From Bacillota bacterium (GTDB lineage Bacteria > Bacillota > Clostridia > Lachnospirales > Lachnospiraceae), in assembly GCA_023398375.1 (NCBI GenBank), contig JAEWSH010000042.1, forward strand, positions 408,953-472,952: a stretch of DNA of 64,000 nt. The letters are read 5' to 3'. This document shows, in pieces, positions 32,791 through 42,049 of this stretch. Under the pieces are notes generated by a model. That model ran no database searches and was not told the DNA's origin. It saw nothing but the letters and a program-made list of their open reading frames with translations. The stretch's first letter is position 1. The number at the start of each line of letters is the position of its first letter. The position numbers and the translations under genes are program-made.

Positions 32791-34245
32791 ATGGAACAGG
32801 TAATTAATGACAAATATCAAATAATAAGAGAATTGGGGAAAGGGGGAATGGGATGTGTTTATTTGGTAAAGGATATTCGCTTAGACAAGTTATGGGCTAT
32901 GAAGGTGGTGTTTTGGAATTCAGAACTATCTAAAGAAAAAGAAAATCAGCAATTGTATTTTAAACAGTTGGAAAGAGAAGCGCATACATTAAAAAAGCTG
33001 GAGCATGCATTACTTCCTATGATCGTAGATATGATCCATATAGAGAATGGAATTGCGATTGTAATGGAATTCATTGAGGGAATCACACTGGAACGTTATA
33101 TAGATGACTATGGGATGGTCTCACAAAAACAAGCTGTTCTGTGGGGGATACAACTTGCAGATGTATTGTCATATCTGCATAGCAGACATCCTGGTATCGT
33201 ATATGGTGATATGAAACCATCCAATATTATGGTAAGACATGATGGCAGTATCAAGGTCATAGATTTTGGAACAGTCATGGAAATCAGGGAGCCTTATGTT
33301 AATGGGGCGATGCGATTTGGGACATATGGGTATGCAGCTCCGGAGCTTTTGGAAATAGGAAAAAGCGATATAGAATCAGATATTACAAGAGCTTGTAATT
33401 CTCTGGACCCAAGAAGTGACATCTATAGTCTGGGAGCAACATTATATCATATGTTGACGGGTGTAAATCCTGCAAAGGTACCATATGGCGTTCGGCCAAT
33501 CAGGGAATTAAATTCAACTTTATCAGAAGGATTGGAAAAGATTATAATTAAATGTACAAAAAAACCATTGCATGAAAGGTATCAGAATTGTAAGGAATGT
33601 ATCAATGATTTAAAACAATATAAACAACTGGAATTACGATATAGATGTATGAAAAAGGTAATATCCATATTACATTGGGGTTTGTCAATCAGTGCGATTA
33701 TTTTTATGGGATTTGGGCTGTTACGAACGTATCAGAAATTTGATAATGAGGCCGTGCAAAATGCATTAAAAAGTGTGATCATAGCTGGAATTGCATTAAC
33801 CATAAGGCGGATCAGCGCTGTGTACAGGCAGAAGAAATGTTTTAGCGTAAAGCAGGAACGAAATATAATACGTACGGAAAAAAAACTAATTGGTTTGTGG
33901 TGTCTTATAGCAGCAGTAATGATTCATACATCTTACAGTTATGCGTTTAATACAGAAACATTATCAGTGCAGGTTAAGGATCTTCAGGGAAGAAATATTT
34001 TGATTCGGGAAGATAGTATATACCGATTATCAGAACCGATTATATTTACATGGCAGAGAGAGGAAAATACACGATATGAAATATCTGTAGGGCATAGTCT
34101 TTGGAAAGAAGCAAAAGAAAACCGCTATTTGTTTTCAGGATATATGTTTCCTGACTCAAAAAAGGTAGTCAGAGTGAATTTTTGTGGACAGGATAAGCAG
34201 TCAAATAGTCGTTTTAAGAGGTCATTCAAAATTGCAGTTCCTTGA
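32791..34245 (+). CDS. Membrane Ser/Thr protein kinase (PknB-like)
   Basis: 484 residues. Kinase domain in about the first 270: glycine loop LGKGGMGCVYLV, Lys in LWAMKVV, catalytic loop VYGDMKPSNIMV, VIDFGTV and GTYGYAAPE. The usual HRD is YGD here: the catalytic Asp is kept but the His and Arg are changed, as in RD-minus kinases. Two or three membrane segments follow (ILHWGLSISAIIFMGFGLL, IGLWCLIAAVMIHTSYSYAF), then about 90 extracellular residues without PASTA repeats, so it is not a PrkC-type muropeptide sensor. The ispG promoter -35 overlaps its stop. Confidence 0.92.
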   Translation: MEQVINDKYQIIRELGKGGMGCVYLVKDIRLDKLWAMKVVFWNSELSKEKENQQLYFKQLEREAHTLKKLEHALLPMIVDMIHIENGIAIVMEFIEGITLERYIDDYGMVSQKQAVLWGIQLADVLSYLHSRHPGIVYGDMKPSNIMVRHDGSIKVIDFGTVMEIREPYVNGAMRFGTYGYAAPELLEIGKSDIESDITRACNSLDPRSDIYSLGATLYHMLTGVNPAKVPYGVRPIRELNSTLSEGLEKIIIKCTKKPLHERYQNCKECINDLKQYKQLELRYRCMKKVISILHWGLSISAIIFMGFGLLRTYQKFDNEAVQNALKSVIIAGIALTIRRISAVYRQKKCFSVKQERNIIRTEKKLIGLWCLIAAVMIHTSYSYAFNTETLSVQVKDLQGRNILIREDSIYRLSEPIIFTWQREENTRYEISVGHSLWKEAKENRYLFSGYMFPDSKKVVRVNFCGQDKQSNSRFKRSFKIAVP

Positions 34246-34270
34246 CACCCCAAATTGCCTATGATAGACT
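34242..34270 (+). promoter_or_regulatory. Promoter for ispG-polC
   Basis: TTGACA (34242-34247), 17-base spacer, TAGACT (34265-34270). The -35 is perfect and overlaps the TGA of the kinase gene. Expected start near 34277, 35 bases before the ispG ATG. Confidence 0.65.
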
Positions 34271-34311
34271 TAAATTGCTTTAGTTCACACAAAAAAAGTG
34301 GAGGAATTATT

Positions 34312-35364
34312 ATGTATAGAGAGCATACGAAAGTAATCAAAATCGGCGATAGAGTGATCGGCGGCGGGAATCCGATTTTAATACAATCCATGACGAATAC
34401 CAGAACAGAAGATGTTTGTGCAACAGTAAAACAAATTCATAGATTAGAAACTGCAGGATGTGAGATTATTCGTTGTACGGTTCCAACGATGGAAGCTGCC
34501 CAGGCAATTAAAGAGATCCAAAAAGAGATTCATATTCCATTAGTTGCAGATATCCATTTTGATTATAAGATGGCAATTGCTGCAATTGAGAATGGCGCAG
34601 ATAAGATTCGTATTAATCCGGGAAATATTGGAAGTCTGGAACGTGTGAAAGACGTTGTTAAGGCGGCCAGAGAAAGAAATATTCCGATTCGTGTAGGTGT
34701 TAACAGTGGCTCTCTTGAAAAGGAACTGGTTGCAAAATATCAGGGTGTAACAGCGGAGGGAATTGTAGAAAGTGCACTTGCTAAAGTAAAAATAATTGAG
34801 GATCTTGATTATCAAAATATGGTGATCAGTATTAAGTCTTCAGATGTTTTAATGTGTGTGAAGGCACATGAATTACTGGTGAATGAGACAGATTATCCGC
34901 TCCATGTTGGTATTACGGAATCAGGAACTGTAATGAGCGGGAACATTAAATCTTCTATAGGACTCGGAATTATTTTGTATCAGGGAATTGGTGATACCAT
35001 ACGCGTATCCTTAACCGGAGATCCGGTAGAGGAAGTCAAGTCAGCTAAATTAATTTTACGTACACTTTCGCTTAGAAGGGGGGGGGTGGAGGTCGTGTCC
35101 TGCCCAACCTGTGGAAGAACTAGAATTGATCTGATTCGTCTGGCAACGCAGGTAGAAGAGATGGTAGCAGATATTCCGCTCGACATAAAAGTAGCTGTTA
35201 TGGGGTGTGTTGTGAATGGACCTGGAGAAGCAAAAGAAGCAGATATAGGAATTGCCGGTGGTATTGGAGAAGGGCTTCTGATTAAAAAAGGAGAAATCGT
35301 CAAGAAGGTACCGGAAGCAGAGCTATTAAATACATTACGAGAAGAATTGTTGAATTGGAAGTAA
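34312..35364 (+). CDS. ispG: 4-hydroxy-3-methylbut-2-enyl-diphosphate synthase
   Basis: 350 residues from the ATG at 34312 (GTGGAGG 7 bases upstream). It is the Fe-S enzyme that converts MEcPP to HMBPP in the MEP pathway. Signatures: MTNTRTEDVCATVKQI, PLVADIHFDYKMA, KIRINPGNIG, and the 4Fe-4S ligands in SCPTCGRT plus MGCVVNGPGEAKEADIG. A run of nine G lies at 35078-35086, encoding Arg-Gly-Gly-Val; the frame stays open with the conserved sequence on both sides, so it is intact here. polC follows after 4 bases. Confidence 0.96.
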   Translation: MYREHTKVIKIGDRVIGGGNPILIQSMTNTRTEDVCATVKQIHRLETAGCEIIRCTVPTMEAAQAIKEIQKEIHIPLVADIHFDYKMAIAAIENGADKIRINPGNIGSLERVKDVVKAARERNIPIRVGVNSGSLEKELVAKYQGVTAEGIVESALAKVKIIEDLDYQNMVISIKSSDVLMCVKAHELLVNETDYPLHVGITESGTVMSGNIKSSIGLGIILYQGIGDTIRVSLTGDPVEEVKSAKLILRTLSLRRGGVEVVSCPTCGRTRIDLIRLATQVEEMVADIPLDIKVAVMGCVVNGPGEAKEADIGIAGGIGEGLLIKKGEIVKKVPEAELLNTLREELLNWK

Positions 35365-35368
35365 TAAA

Positions 35369-38300
35369 ATGAAAAAACCATTTTTTGAGGTATTTCCACA
35401 ATTAAAAGTAAAGAGAGAATATTATGATTTATTTGAGCGGGTACTTGTAGAACGAGTGTCTGCTACAAAGCGCAAAGATTTTATCCGAATCTATATCATA
35501 AGTGAACGTCTCATTGATAAAGAGGTTGTTTTTATGGTAGAAGATGAAATAAAGAAACAATTGTTTCCAAATATTCCAATTATCATAAAAATTTACGAAA
35601 AATTCAAGTTGTCTGGGCAATATAATCCGGAGAAGTTAATGTATGTTTATAAGCAAAGCATACTGAAAGAATTGAGAGAATATAGTCCAGTAGAATATAA
35701 TTTATTTAAAAAAGCAGATATTTCTTATGAAACAGTAATAGCAGAGAAAGGAAATAATGTTGAAAAAAGCATTGTGACCTTGACAATAGAAGATTCTGTT
35801 TTTGCGAAGGGAAAGTCGGATGAGTTAATTTGTATTCTTGAGAAAATATTCAACGAACGATTTGGATTTAGTGTAGTGGTCAAAGCCGCCTTCAAAGAGA
35901 AAATGAATGCAGAAAAAGATGACGATGATGATATAAAGATCAGCAGACAGGTAGCTGAGATCATACAAAGAGCAGGCAATAGTATTACGAGGGATGAGGA
36001 AGACGGGCAGATTTCTGACGCAGAAGATGGAAAACGGGAAAAACAGTCCATTGCTGAGCAGGTAACAGTAGAAAGTACTAAGATTGTGTCGAATGGTGAT
36101 GCAGCAGATATACCAAAAGCACCTTCCGGATCCCTGCAAAATGCAGCAAAAAAAGACTGGAAAGAGCGAGGCAGCTTTAGAAGAACACCGCAAAAATCTG
36201 ATAATCCGGATGTCATCTACGGACGCGATTTTGATGAAGAGCCAATTGCAATTGAAGAGATTCAAGGAGAAATGGGAGAAGTAGTTATCCGTGGAAAGAT
36301 TCGTGCATTTGATTCTAGAGAAATAAGAAATGAAAAGACTATTCTGATTTTTGATATTACAGATTTTACAGATACCATGACCGTTAAGATGTTTACGCAT
36401 AATGAACAAGTACCTGAATTAAAAGAAAGTTTGTATGTGGGAGCCTTTATAAAAATCAAGGGTGTTACTATAATAGATAAATTTGACAGTGAATTAACAA
36501 TCGGATCCATAGTAGGTGTAAAGAAAATTGGAGACTTTACAACTGCACGTATGGATCATAGTGCCAGAAAAAGAGTAGAACTTCATTGCCATACGAAGAT
36601 GAGTGATATGGACGGGGTGTCGGATGCCAAAAGCATTGTCAAACGCGCAAAGAAGTGGGGGATGCCTGCAATAGCAATTACAGATCATGGTAATGTACAG
36701 GCAGCTACGGAAGCAAATCATGCATTGGAAAAAGGTGATGACTTTAAAATTATCTATGGGGTCGAAGCATATATAGTAGATGATCTGATCGGCATAGTTA
36801 CGAATTGCAGGGGACAGAATCTGGATGAGACATATGTGGTATTTGATTTGGAAACAACTGGATTTTCTCCAATGCAGAACAGAATTATTGAGATAGGAGC
36901 CGTAAAGGTTACAGCAGGAGAAATTGTGGACCGCTTTTCCAGTTTTGTGAATCCGGATGTTCCTATTCCCTTCCATATCGAGAAATTAACGGGAATTAAT
37001 GACAGTATGGTGCTAAGTGCGCCAATGATTGAGGAAATCCTGCCAGAGTTCCTTGCATTTTGCCAAGATGCTATTTTGGTTGCACATAATGCAGGTTTTG
37101 ATATGAGTTTTGTCATAGAAAATGCTAAAAGACTTGAAATTGATATTAATTTTACCTATGTGGATACTGTTACACTGGCAAGAGTCCTTCTTCCAAATCA
37201 TGCGAAATACACCTTGGATGCAGTCGCAAAAATATTAGGAGTTTCCCTTGAAAATCATCATAGGGCTGTAGATGATGCTGCAGCAACAGCAGAAATTTTT
37301 ATCAGATTCCTGTCTATGCTGCAGGAAGAAAAAATTCAAAATCTGAAACAGCTGAATGAAATGGGATCCGCTAGTGTAGAAGCAATCAGAAAGCTTCCAT
37401 CTTACCATGCGATTATTCTTGCTGAAAATACAATTGGAAGGACGAATTTGTATCATTTAATATCGGAATCTCATTTATATTATTTTAATAAAAGACCCAA
37501 AATCCCAAAAAGTCTGTATCTGAAATACAAGGAAGGACTGATTTTGGGAAGTGCCTGCGAGGCAGGAGAACTGTATCGGGCAATACTGGAAGGCAAGTCT
37601 GATACAGAAATTGCAAAACTGGCGGCTTTTTATGATTATTATGAGATTCAACCCCTTGGGAACAACAAATTTATGATTGCGTCCCAAAGAATAGAAAATG
37701 TGAGATCTATAGAGGATCTGATTGCGATTAATAAAAAAGTCGTGGCGCTTGGAGAACAATTTCATAAGCCAGTGGTAGCTACCTGCGACGTGCATTTTTT
37801 AGATCCGGAAGATGAGGTGTACCGACGTATCATCATGGCTGGAAAAGGATTTAAGGATTCTGACGATCAGGCTCCACTGTATTTGCGTACTACAGAAGAG
37901 ATGCTGGAAGAATTTGCATATCTTGGAAGTGATAAGGCAGAAGAGGTTGTAATCACAAATACGAATAAAATCGCAGACATGATTGAATGGATGAGTCCGG
38001 TAAGACCAGATAAATGTGCACCCGTAATCGAAGATAGTGACAAAACATTGACACAGATCTGTTATAACAAAGCACATGAATTATATGGAGAACACCTTCC
38101 AAGTGTAGTAGAAAAACGGTTGGAAAAAGAGTTACATTCTATTATCAACAATGGATTTGCTGTTATGTATATTATTGCTCAGAAACTAGTGTGGAAGTCA
38201 GTAGAAGACGGTTATCTGGTTGGATCCCGTGGTTCAGTGGGTTCTTCTTTTGTTGCCAATATGGCAGGAATTACGGAGGTTAATTCACTGGCGCCGCATT

Positions 38301-39913
38301 TTTATTGTTTAAAGTGTCATTACAGTGACTTTGATTCGGAGGAAGTCAGAACATACGCAGGCGGGTCCGGTATCGATATGCCTGATAAAGTGTGTCCTAA
38401 TTGCGGAGAGATGTTGGTAAAAGACGGATTTGATATTCCATTTGAGACTTTTCTTGGGTTCAAGGGGGATAAAGAGCCGGATATCGACCTTAACTTTTCA
38501 GGAGAATATCAGAGTAAAGCCCATAAATATACGGAAGTTATTTTTGGATATGGACAGACTTTCCGGGCAGGAACGATTGGTACGCTGGCCGAGAAGACTG
38601 CGTTTGGTTATGTAAAAAATTATTATGAGGAACGCGGAAAAAGGAAACGTACCTGTGAAATCAATCGAATTGTGGAAGGGTGTACGGGAATCAGAAGGAC
38701 TACAGGACAGCATCCGGGAGGCATCGTAGTATTACCGGTTGGAGAGGATATTTGTTCCTTTACACCAGTGCAGCATCCGGCCAATGATATGACAACGGAC
38801 ACTGTAACAACACATTTTGATTATCATTCCATTGATCATAATTTATTGAAACTTGATATTCTTGGTCATGACGATCCAACCATGATCCGTATGTTACAGG
38901 ACTTAACAGGAATTGATCCTGTTAAGATTCCACTTGATGATAAACAGGTCATGTCATTATTTAGTGGAACAGAGGCACTGGGCATTACACCGGATCAGAT
39001 AGGAGGATGTCCACTTGGTGCATTGGGAATACCGGAGTTTGGTACGGAATTTGTAATACAGATGTTAATTGATACTAAACCAAAGACCTTTTCCGATTTG
39101 ATCCGTATATCCGGTTTATCACATGGGACAGATGTTTGGCTTGGAAATGCACAGACTTTAATCGAAGAAGGAAAGGCAACGATTTCAACTGCGATCTGTA
39201 CACGCGATGATATTATGACTTATCTAATACATACAGGTGTTGAAAGTAGTTTGTCTTTTACGATTATGGAAAGTGTCCGTAAAGGAAAGGGATTAAAGCC
39301 TGAAATGGAGGAAGCGATGGTAGCAGCCGGAGTACCCGACTGGTATATTTGGTCCTGCAAAAAAATTAAGTACATGTTCCCAAAAGCACATGCCGCAGCC
39401 TATGTTATGATGGCATGGCGCATTGCTTACTGTAAAGTAAATTATCCTTTGGCTTATTATGCTGCATATTTTAGTATCCGTGCAAGTGGATTTTCATATG
39501 AAATCATGTGTCAGGGTCAGAAGCACCTGGAAGATACGATGGCTGAATATAAGAGACGGTCAGATACATTATCTAAGAAAGAGCAGGATGTCGCTAAGGA
39601 TATGAGAATTGTACAGGAAATGTATGCAAGAGGATTCTTGTTTGAGAAGATTGATATTTTTCGTGCAGAATCAAGACAATTTCAGGTAATAGATAATAAG
39701 ATAATGCCGTCTCTAAACAGCATTGAAGGACTTGGCGAAAAGGCGGCAGATGCAATTGTAGAGGCAGCAAAAGAAGGTCCCTTTTTATCTAAAGATGATT
39801 TTAGAATCAGAACCAAGGCATCGAAGACGGTCATTGACCTGATGTCAGAACTGAACTTGTTGGGAGATTTACCGGAGACAAACCAACTGAGTCTTTTTGA
39901 TATGATGGAATAA
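35369..39913 (+). CDS. polC: DNA polymerase III alpha subunit, Gram-positive type (PolC)
   Basis: 1514 residues; the main replicative polymerase of low-GC Gram-positives. Order of domains: N-terminal region, a charged linker near 190-290, OB fold (GEVVIRGKIRAFDSREI), PHP domain starting ELHCHTKMSDMDG and TDHGNVQ, 3'-5' exonuclease inserted at about 485-655 with FDLETTGFSPMQNRIIEIG and HNAGFDMSFV, then PHP end and polymerase. Polymerase motifs include LVGSRGSVGSSFVANM, KGDKEPDIDLNFSGE and FPKAHAAAYVMMAWRIAY. A zinc-like CLKCHY...CPNCGE pair is present. The length is somewhat above the usual 1430-1460, owing to the N-terminal linker. Confidence 0.97.
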   Translation: MKKPFFEVFPQLKVKREYYDLFERVLVERVSATKRKDFIRIYIISERLIDKEVVFMVEDEIKKQLFPNIPIIIKIYEKFKLSGQYNPEKLMYVYKQSILKELREYSPVEYNLFKKADISYETVIAEKGNNVEKSIVTLTIEDSVFAKGKSDELICILEKIFNERFGFSVVVKAAFKEKMNAEKDDDDDIKISRQVAEIIQRAGNSITRDEEDGQISDAEDGKREKQSIAEQVTVESTKIVSNGDAADIPKAPSGSLQNAAKKDWKERGSFRRTPQKSDNPDVIYGRDFDEEPIAIEEIQGEMGEVVIRGKIRAFDSREIRNEKTILIFDITDFTDTMTVKMFTHNEQVPELKESLYVGAFIKIKGVTIIDKFDSELTIGSIVGVKKIGDFTTARMDHSARKRVELHCHTKMSDMDGVSDAKSIVKRAKKWGMPAIAITDHGNVQAATEANHALEKGDDFKIIYGVEAYIVDDLIGIVTNCRGQNLDETYVVFDLETTGFSPMQNRIIEIGAVKVTAGEIVDRFSSFVNPDVPIPFHIEKLTGINDSMVLSAPMIEEILPEFLAFCQDAILVAHNAGFDMSFVIENAKRLEIDINFTYVDTVTLARVLLPNHAKYTLDAVAKILGVSLENHHRAVDDAAATAEIFIRFLSMLQEEKIQNLKQLNEMGSASVEAIRKLPSYHAIILAENTIGRTNLYHLISESHLYYFNKRPKIPKSLYLKYKEGLILGSACEAGELYRAILEGKSDTEIAKLAAFYDYYEIQPLGNNKFMIASQRIENVRSIEDLIAINKKVVALGEQFHKPVVATCDVHFLDPEDEVYRRIIMAGKGFKDSDDQAPLYLRTTEEMLEEFAYLGSDKAEEVVITNTNKIADMIEWMSPVRPDKCAPVIEDSDKTLTQICYNKAHELYGEHLPSVVEKRLEKELHSIINNGFAVMYIIAQKLVWKSVEDGYLVGSRGSVGSSFVANMAGITEVNSLAPHFYCLKCHYSDFDSEEVRTYAGGSGIDMPDKVCPNCGEMLVKDGFDIPFETFLGFKGDKEPDIDLNFSGEYQSKAHKYTEVIFGYGQTFRAGTIGTLAEKTAFGYVKNYYEERGKRKRTCEINRIVEGCTGIRRTTGQHPGGIVVLPVGEDICSFTPVQHPANDMTTDTVTTHFDYHSIDHNLLKLDILGHDDPTMIRMLQDLTGIDPVKIPLDDKQVMSLFSGTEALGITPDQIGGCPLGALGIPEFGTEFVIQMLIDTKPKTFSDLIRISGLSHGTDVWLGNAQTLIEEGKATISTAICTRDDIMTYLIHTGVESSLSFTIMESVRKGKGLKPEMEEAMVAAGVPDWYIWSCKKIKYMFPKAHAAAYVMMAWRIAYCKVNYPLAYYAAYFSIRASGFSYEIMCQGQKHLEDTMAEYKRRSDTLSKKEQDVAKDMRIVQEMYARGFLFEKIDIFRAESRQFQVIDNKIMPSLNSIEGLGEKAADAIVEAAKEGPFLSKDDFRIRTKASKTVIDLMSELNLLGDLPETNQLSLFDMME

Positions 39914-39973
39914 GTATCAAAGTAACCGGTTAGATACGTAGGATGTTAGTTAAGGATTTTTTGTAAAAAATAC

Positions 39974-40002
39974 TTGCATTAAATTAAATTATAGTATACA
40001 AT
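39974..40002 (+). promoter_or_regulatory. Promoter of the tRNA-Glu gene
   Basis: TTGCAT (39974-39979), 17-base spacer, TACAAT (39997-40002). It ends 12 bases before the tRNA 5' end, as usual for a tRNA promoter. Confidence 0.6.
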
Positions 40003-40014
40003 ACACTTTGTTAC

Positions 40015-40086
40015 GGCGTGTTGGTCAAGAGGTTAAGACGCTGCCCTCTCACGGCAGAATCAGGGGTTCAATTCCCCTACACGCTG
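40015..40086 (+). tRNA. tRNA-Glu (anticodon CTC)
   Basis: A full cloverleaf folds: acceptor GGCGTGT with ACACGCT (one G:U), D stem GTC/GAC, anticodon stem CTGCC/GGCAG around loop CTCTCAC, T stem AGGGG/CCCCT around TTCAATT, discriminator G. The loop gives anticodon CTC, reading GAG. CCA is not encoded. Sequence features such as TTGGTCAAG are typical of bacterial tRNA-Glu. It has its own promoter, and a terminator follows at 40130. Confidence 0.92.
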
Positions 40087-40129
40087 TTGACTGTATGTAT
40101 GAATATACGAACAGCCCAACCCGAGAAAT

Positions 40130-40168
40130 AGCTTTAAATGTCGATATGATATTTAAAGCTCTTTTTTT
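40130..40168 (+). terminator. Terminator after tRNA-Glu
   Basis: AGCTTTAAAT (40130-40139) pairs perfectly with ATTTAAAGCT (40151-40160), followed by CTTTTTTT. Confidence 0.88.
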
Positions 40169-40230
40169 CACTTTGATAAACAATGAGCGAAGTGTTTCTT
40201 ATGGTTTAGAGGAACGATAAGGAGGATAAT

Positions 40231-41277
40231 ATGCAGTCAGGGAAGAAGAATATTTTAAATATCAGTTTGCTGTTGATATTGATCGCATTTACTTTTTACA
40301 TATTATTAAAGGAACAAAATATGGAAGAAGTATTTACCAGCCTGAGAGGAGTCAGTCCTATCTTTATAATTCTTGCAATTGTTTTAGGATTTGCAAGAAT
40401 CTATGGGGAAGCATTGTCAATCTATTGGCTTACCAATTCCTTACAAAAAGAAAAGATATCTTTTTGGAAATGCATGAAATATTCCCTATGTGGATTTTTC
40501 TTTTGTGCGATTACGCCATCGGCTTCCGGGGGACAACCAGCGCAGATATATTATATGAAAAAAGATGGAATACCGGTTGCCAAATCAAGCCTTGTGTTGA
40601 TATTGATTACGATCGTATATAGAGGTACACTCTTGGTGTTTGGCGGTGGTATCTTGCTTATTTGTTTTCAGTCAATCTATAAAAGACTTGGCGTAATTCG
40701 TTATTGGTTCTTGTTTGGATTGTTTGTGAATACTATTATAATAGTTGCTTTTTGTTTTTTGTTATACTCCAAGAAGATAATACGTTGGTGTATGGAGAAG
40801 ATAATCGTGTTATTGGCAAAACTGAAATTATTAAAGAAACAGGAAAGTTTCGCTTTAAGATGTGATTCACTGCTTACCCGGTATCATAAGAGTGCAGCAT
40901 ACATCAGCAGACATAAGCTGGTCATGTATAAGGTATTTGCAGTAAATATTGGACAGAGAATTCTGATGTTTGCTTCGACCTATGCGATATATAGAGGCTT
41001 TGGTCTACAAGATGAAAAACTTATCTATATTGTTCTTTTGCAGAGTATTGTTGCTATATGTGCTGATATGTTACCGTTACCGGGTGGGGTTGGCGCCAAT
41101 GAACAATGTTTTATATCGGTTTACCGGAACATATTTCCGGTACAAAGTCTGATTCCGGCAATGTTGCTGGTCAGAGGTGCAAACTTTTATTTACTTGCTA
41201 TATTAAGTGCAATGCTGGTATGTGGTATGCAGGTCGTTGAGATCCATAAGACTAGTAGGAGCGCAGCAGAGCTATGA
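40231..41277 (+). CDS. Flippase-like integral membrane protein (UPF0104, MprF N-terminal type)
   Basis: 348 residues with AAGGAGG before the ATG. Eight or so membrane helices. Family motifs TPSASGGQPAQIYYMKKDG and LPLPGGVGANEQ place it with the lysylphosphatidylglycerol synthetase TM/AglD-like flippase-domain family. It lacks the C-terminal acyltransferase of MprF, so it is probably a lipid or lipid-linked sugar flippase-like protein of unknown substrate. The TGA stop is immediately followed by a family 3 repeat; no terminator is seen. Confidence 0.85.
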   Translation: MQSGKKNILNISLLLILIAFTFYILLKEQNMEEVFTSLRGVSPIFIILAIVLGFARIYGEALSIYWLTNSLQKEKISFWKCMKYSLCGFFFCAITPSASGGQPAQIYYMKKDGIPVAKSSLVLILITIVYRGTLLVFGGGILLICFQSIYKRLGVIRYWFLFGLFVNTIIIVAFCFLLYSKKIIRWCMEKIIVLLAKLKLLKKQESFALRCDSLLTRYHKSAAYISRHKLVMYKVFAVNIGQRILMFASTYAIYRGFGLQDEKLIYIVLLQSIVAICADMLPLPGGVGANEQCFISVYRNIFPVQSLIPAMLLVRGANFYLLAILSAMLVCGMQVVEIHKTSRSAAEL

Positions 41278-41380
41278 TTTACGTAGCAACTAGTCAAATT
41301 CAAGCTTTCTTGTACTTTGAGACTGTAACTGAAATTATCGAAACTGGCAAAGCGTGATTCTACTCGTTGCAAATATGGAA
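41277..41380 (+). repeat. Structured intergenic repeat, family 3, copy 2
   Basis: ATTTACGTAGCAACTAG, then the stem TCAAATTCAAG/CTTGTACTTTGA, GACTGTAACTGAAATTATCG, AAACTGGCAAAGCGTGATTC. It aligns with 59413-59500. The first stem is TCAAA/TTTGA here and GCCAA/TTGGC there, keeping pairing by changing both sides. The downstream CAAGTGAA module is absent. The copy begins at the stop codon of the flippase-like gene. Confidence 0.75.
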
Positions 41381-41447
41381 ATATGGAATTAGCAATAAGA
41401 TTGTTTTAGATTTTGTACAATAAATTAAGGAAAAAAGCCAGATAGAG

Positions 41448-41476
41448 TTGCATACTTCAAATAATGGTGCTATAAT
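41448..41476 (+). promoter_or_regulatory. Promoter of the rimP-nusA-infB operon
   Basis: TTGCAT (41448-41453), 17-base spacer, TATAAT (41471-41476). Expected start near 41483, giving an 84-base leader to rimP. Confidence 0.75.
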
Positions 41477-41501
41477 AAATGCGATAGATGAAGGTTAATT
41501 G

Positions 41502-41535
41502 TAAGAGTGGGCAGATGTCCACTCTTATATTTTGT
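41502..41535 (+). promoter_or_regulatory. Attenuator-like hairpin in the rimP leader
   Basis: TAAGAGTGG (41502-41510) pairs perfectly with CCACTCTTA (41519-41527) and is followed by TATTTTGT. It begins about 20 bases after the predicted transcript start, so it could terminate or pause transcription before rimP. Confidence 0.55.
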
Positions 41536-41566
41536 AAAGAAAGCAGTGAAGGGAATAGGTGATTGC

Positions 41567-42031
41567 ATGTCAAAGCGTGAGATATACGAGGCACGTACAG
41601 AAGAGTACTTAACACCCATAGCAGAAGTTGTCGGATGTCATGTATATGATGTAGAATACGTGAAAGAAGGAGCAGATTGGTATCTCCGGGCATATATTGA
41701 TAAACCGGAAGGCGTCAATATTAATGACTGTGAGCAAGTAAGCCGTGCAATGTCAGAGATTTTAGACAAAGAAGATTATATTGAGGATGCTTATATATTT
41801 GAAGTCAGCAGTCCCGGGCTTGGCAGAACCTTAAAAAAAGATAAACATTTTGAAAAAAGTCTGGGTGAAGAAGTCGAAGTAAAAACATATAAACCAATAG
41901 ACAGACAAAAAGAATTTACAGGTATTTTAAAAGCCTACGATAAGGACACAGTAACAATTAAAATAGAAGAAAAAGAGATGGTCATTGCGAAGTCGGATAT
42001 TGCCTTGGTTAGATTAGCACTGGACTTTTAA
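41567..42031 (+). CDS. rimP: Ribosome maturation factor RimP
   Basis: 154 residues from the ATG at 41567 after AGGTGATT; an ATG 20 codons upstream lies within the leader hairpin. RimP helps mature the 30S subunit. Motifs: VVGCHVYDVEYVKEGADWYLRAYIDKPEGVNINDCEQVSRAMSEILD and EVSSPGLGRTLKKDKHF. Length matches the family. First gene of the conserved rimP-nusA-ylxR-ylxQ-infB-rbfA block. Confidence 0.96.
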   Translation: MSKREIYEARTEEYLTPIAEVVGCHVYDVEYVKEGADWYLRAYIDKPEGVNINDCEQVSRAMSEILDKEDYIEDAYIFEVSSPGLGRTLKKDKHFEKSLGEEVEVKTYKPIDRQKEFTGILKAYDKDTVTIKIEEKEMVIAKSDIALVRLALDF

Positions 42032-42049
42032 TGGGAGGAAAAAGGAAAA

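Noticed and set aside
35078..35086. Frameshift in ispG at the G9 tract
   Set aside because: Conserved IspG sequence continues in the same frame on both sides.
40008..40220. Coding frame across the tRNA-Glu region
   Set aside because: It overlaps a clear tRNA and its terminator.
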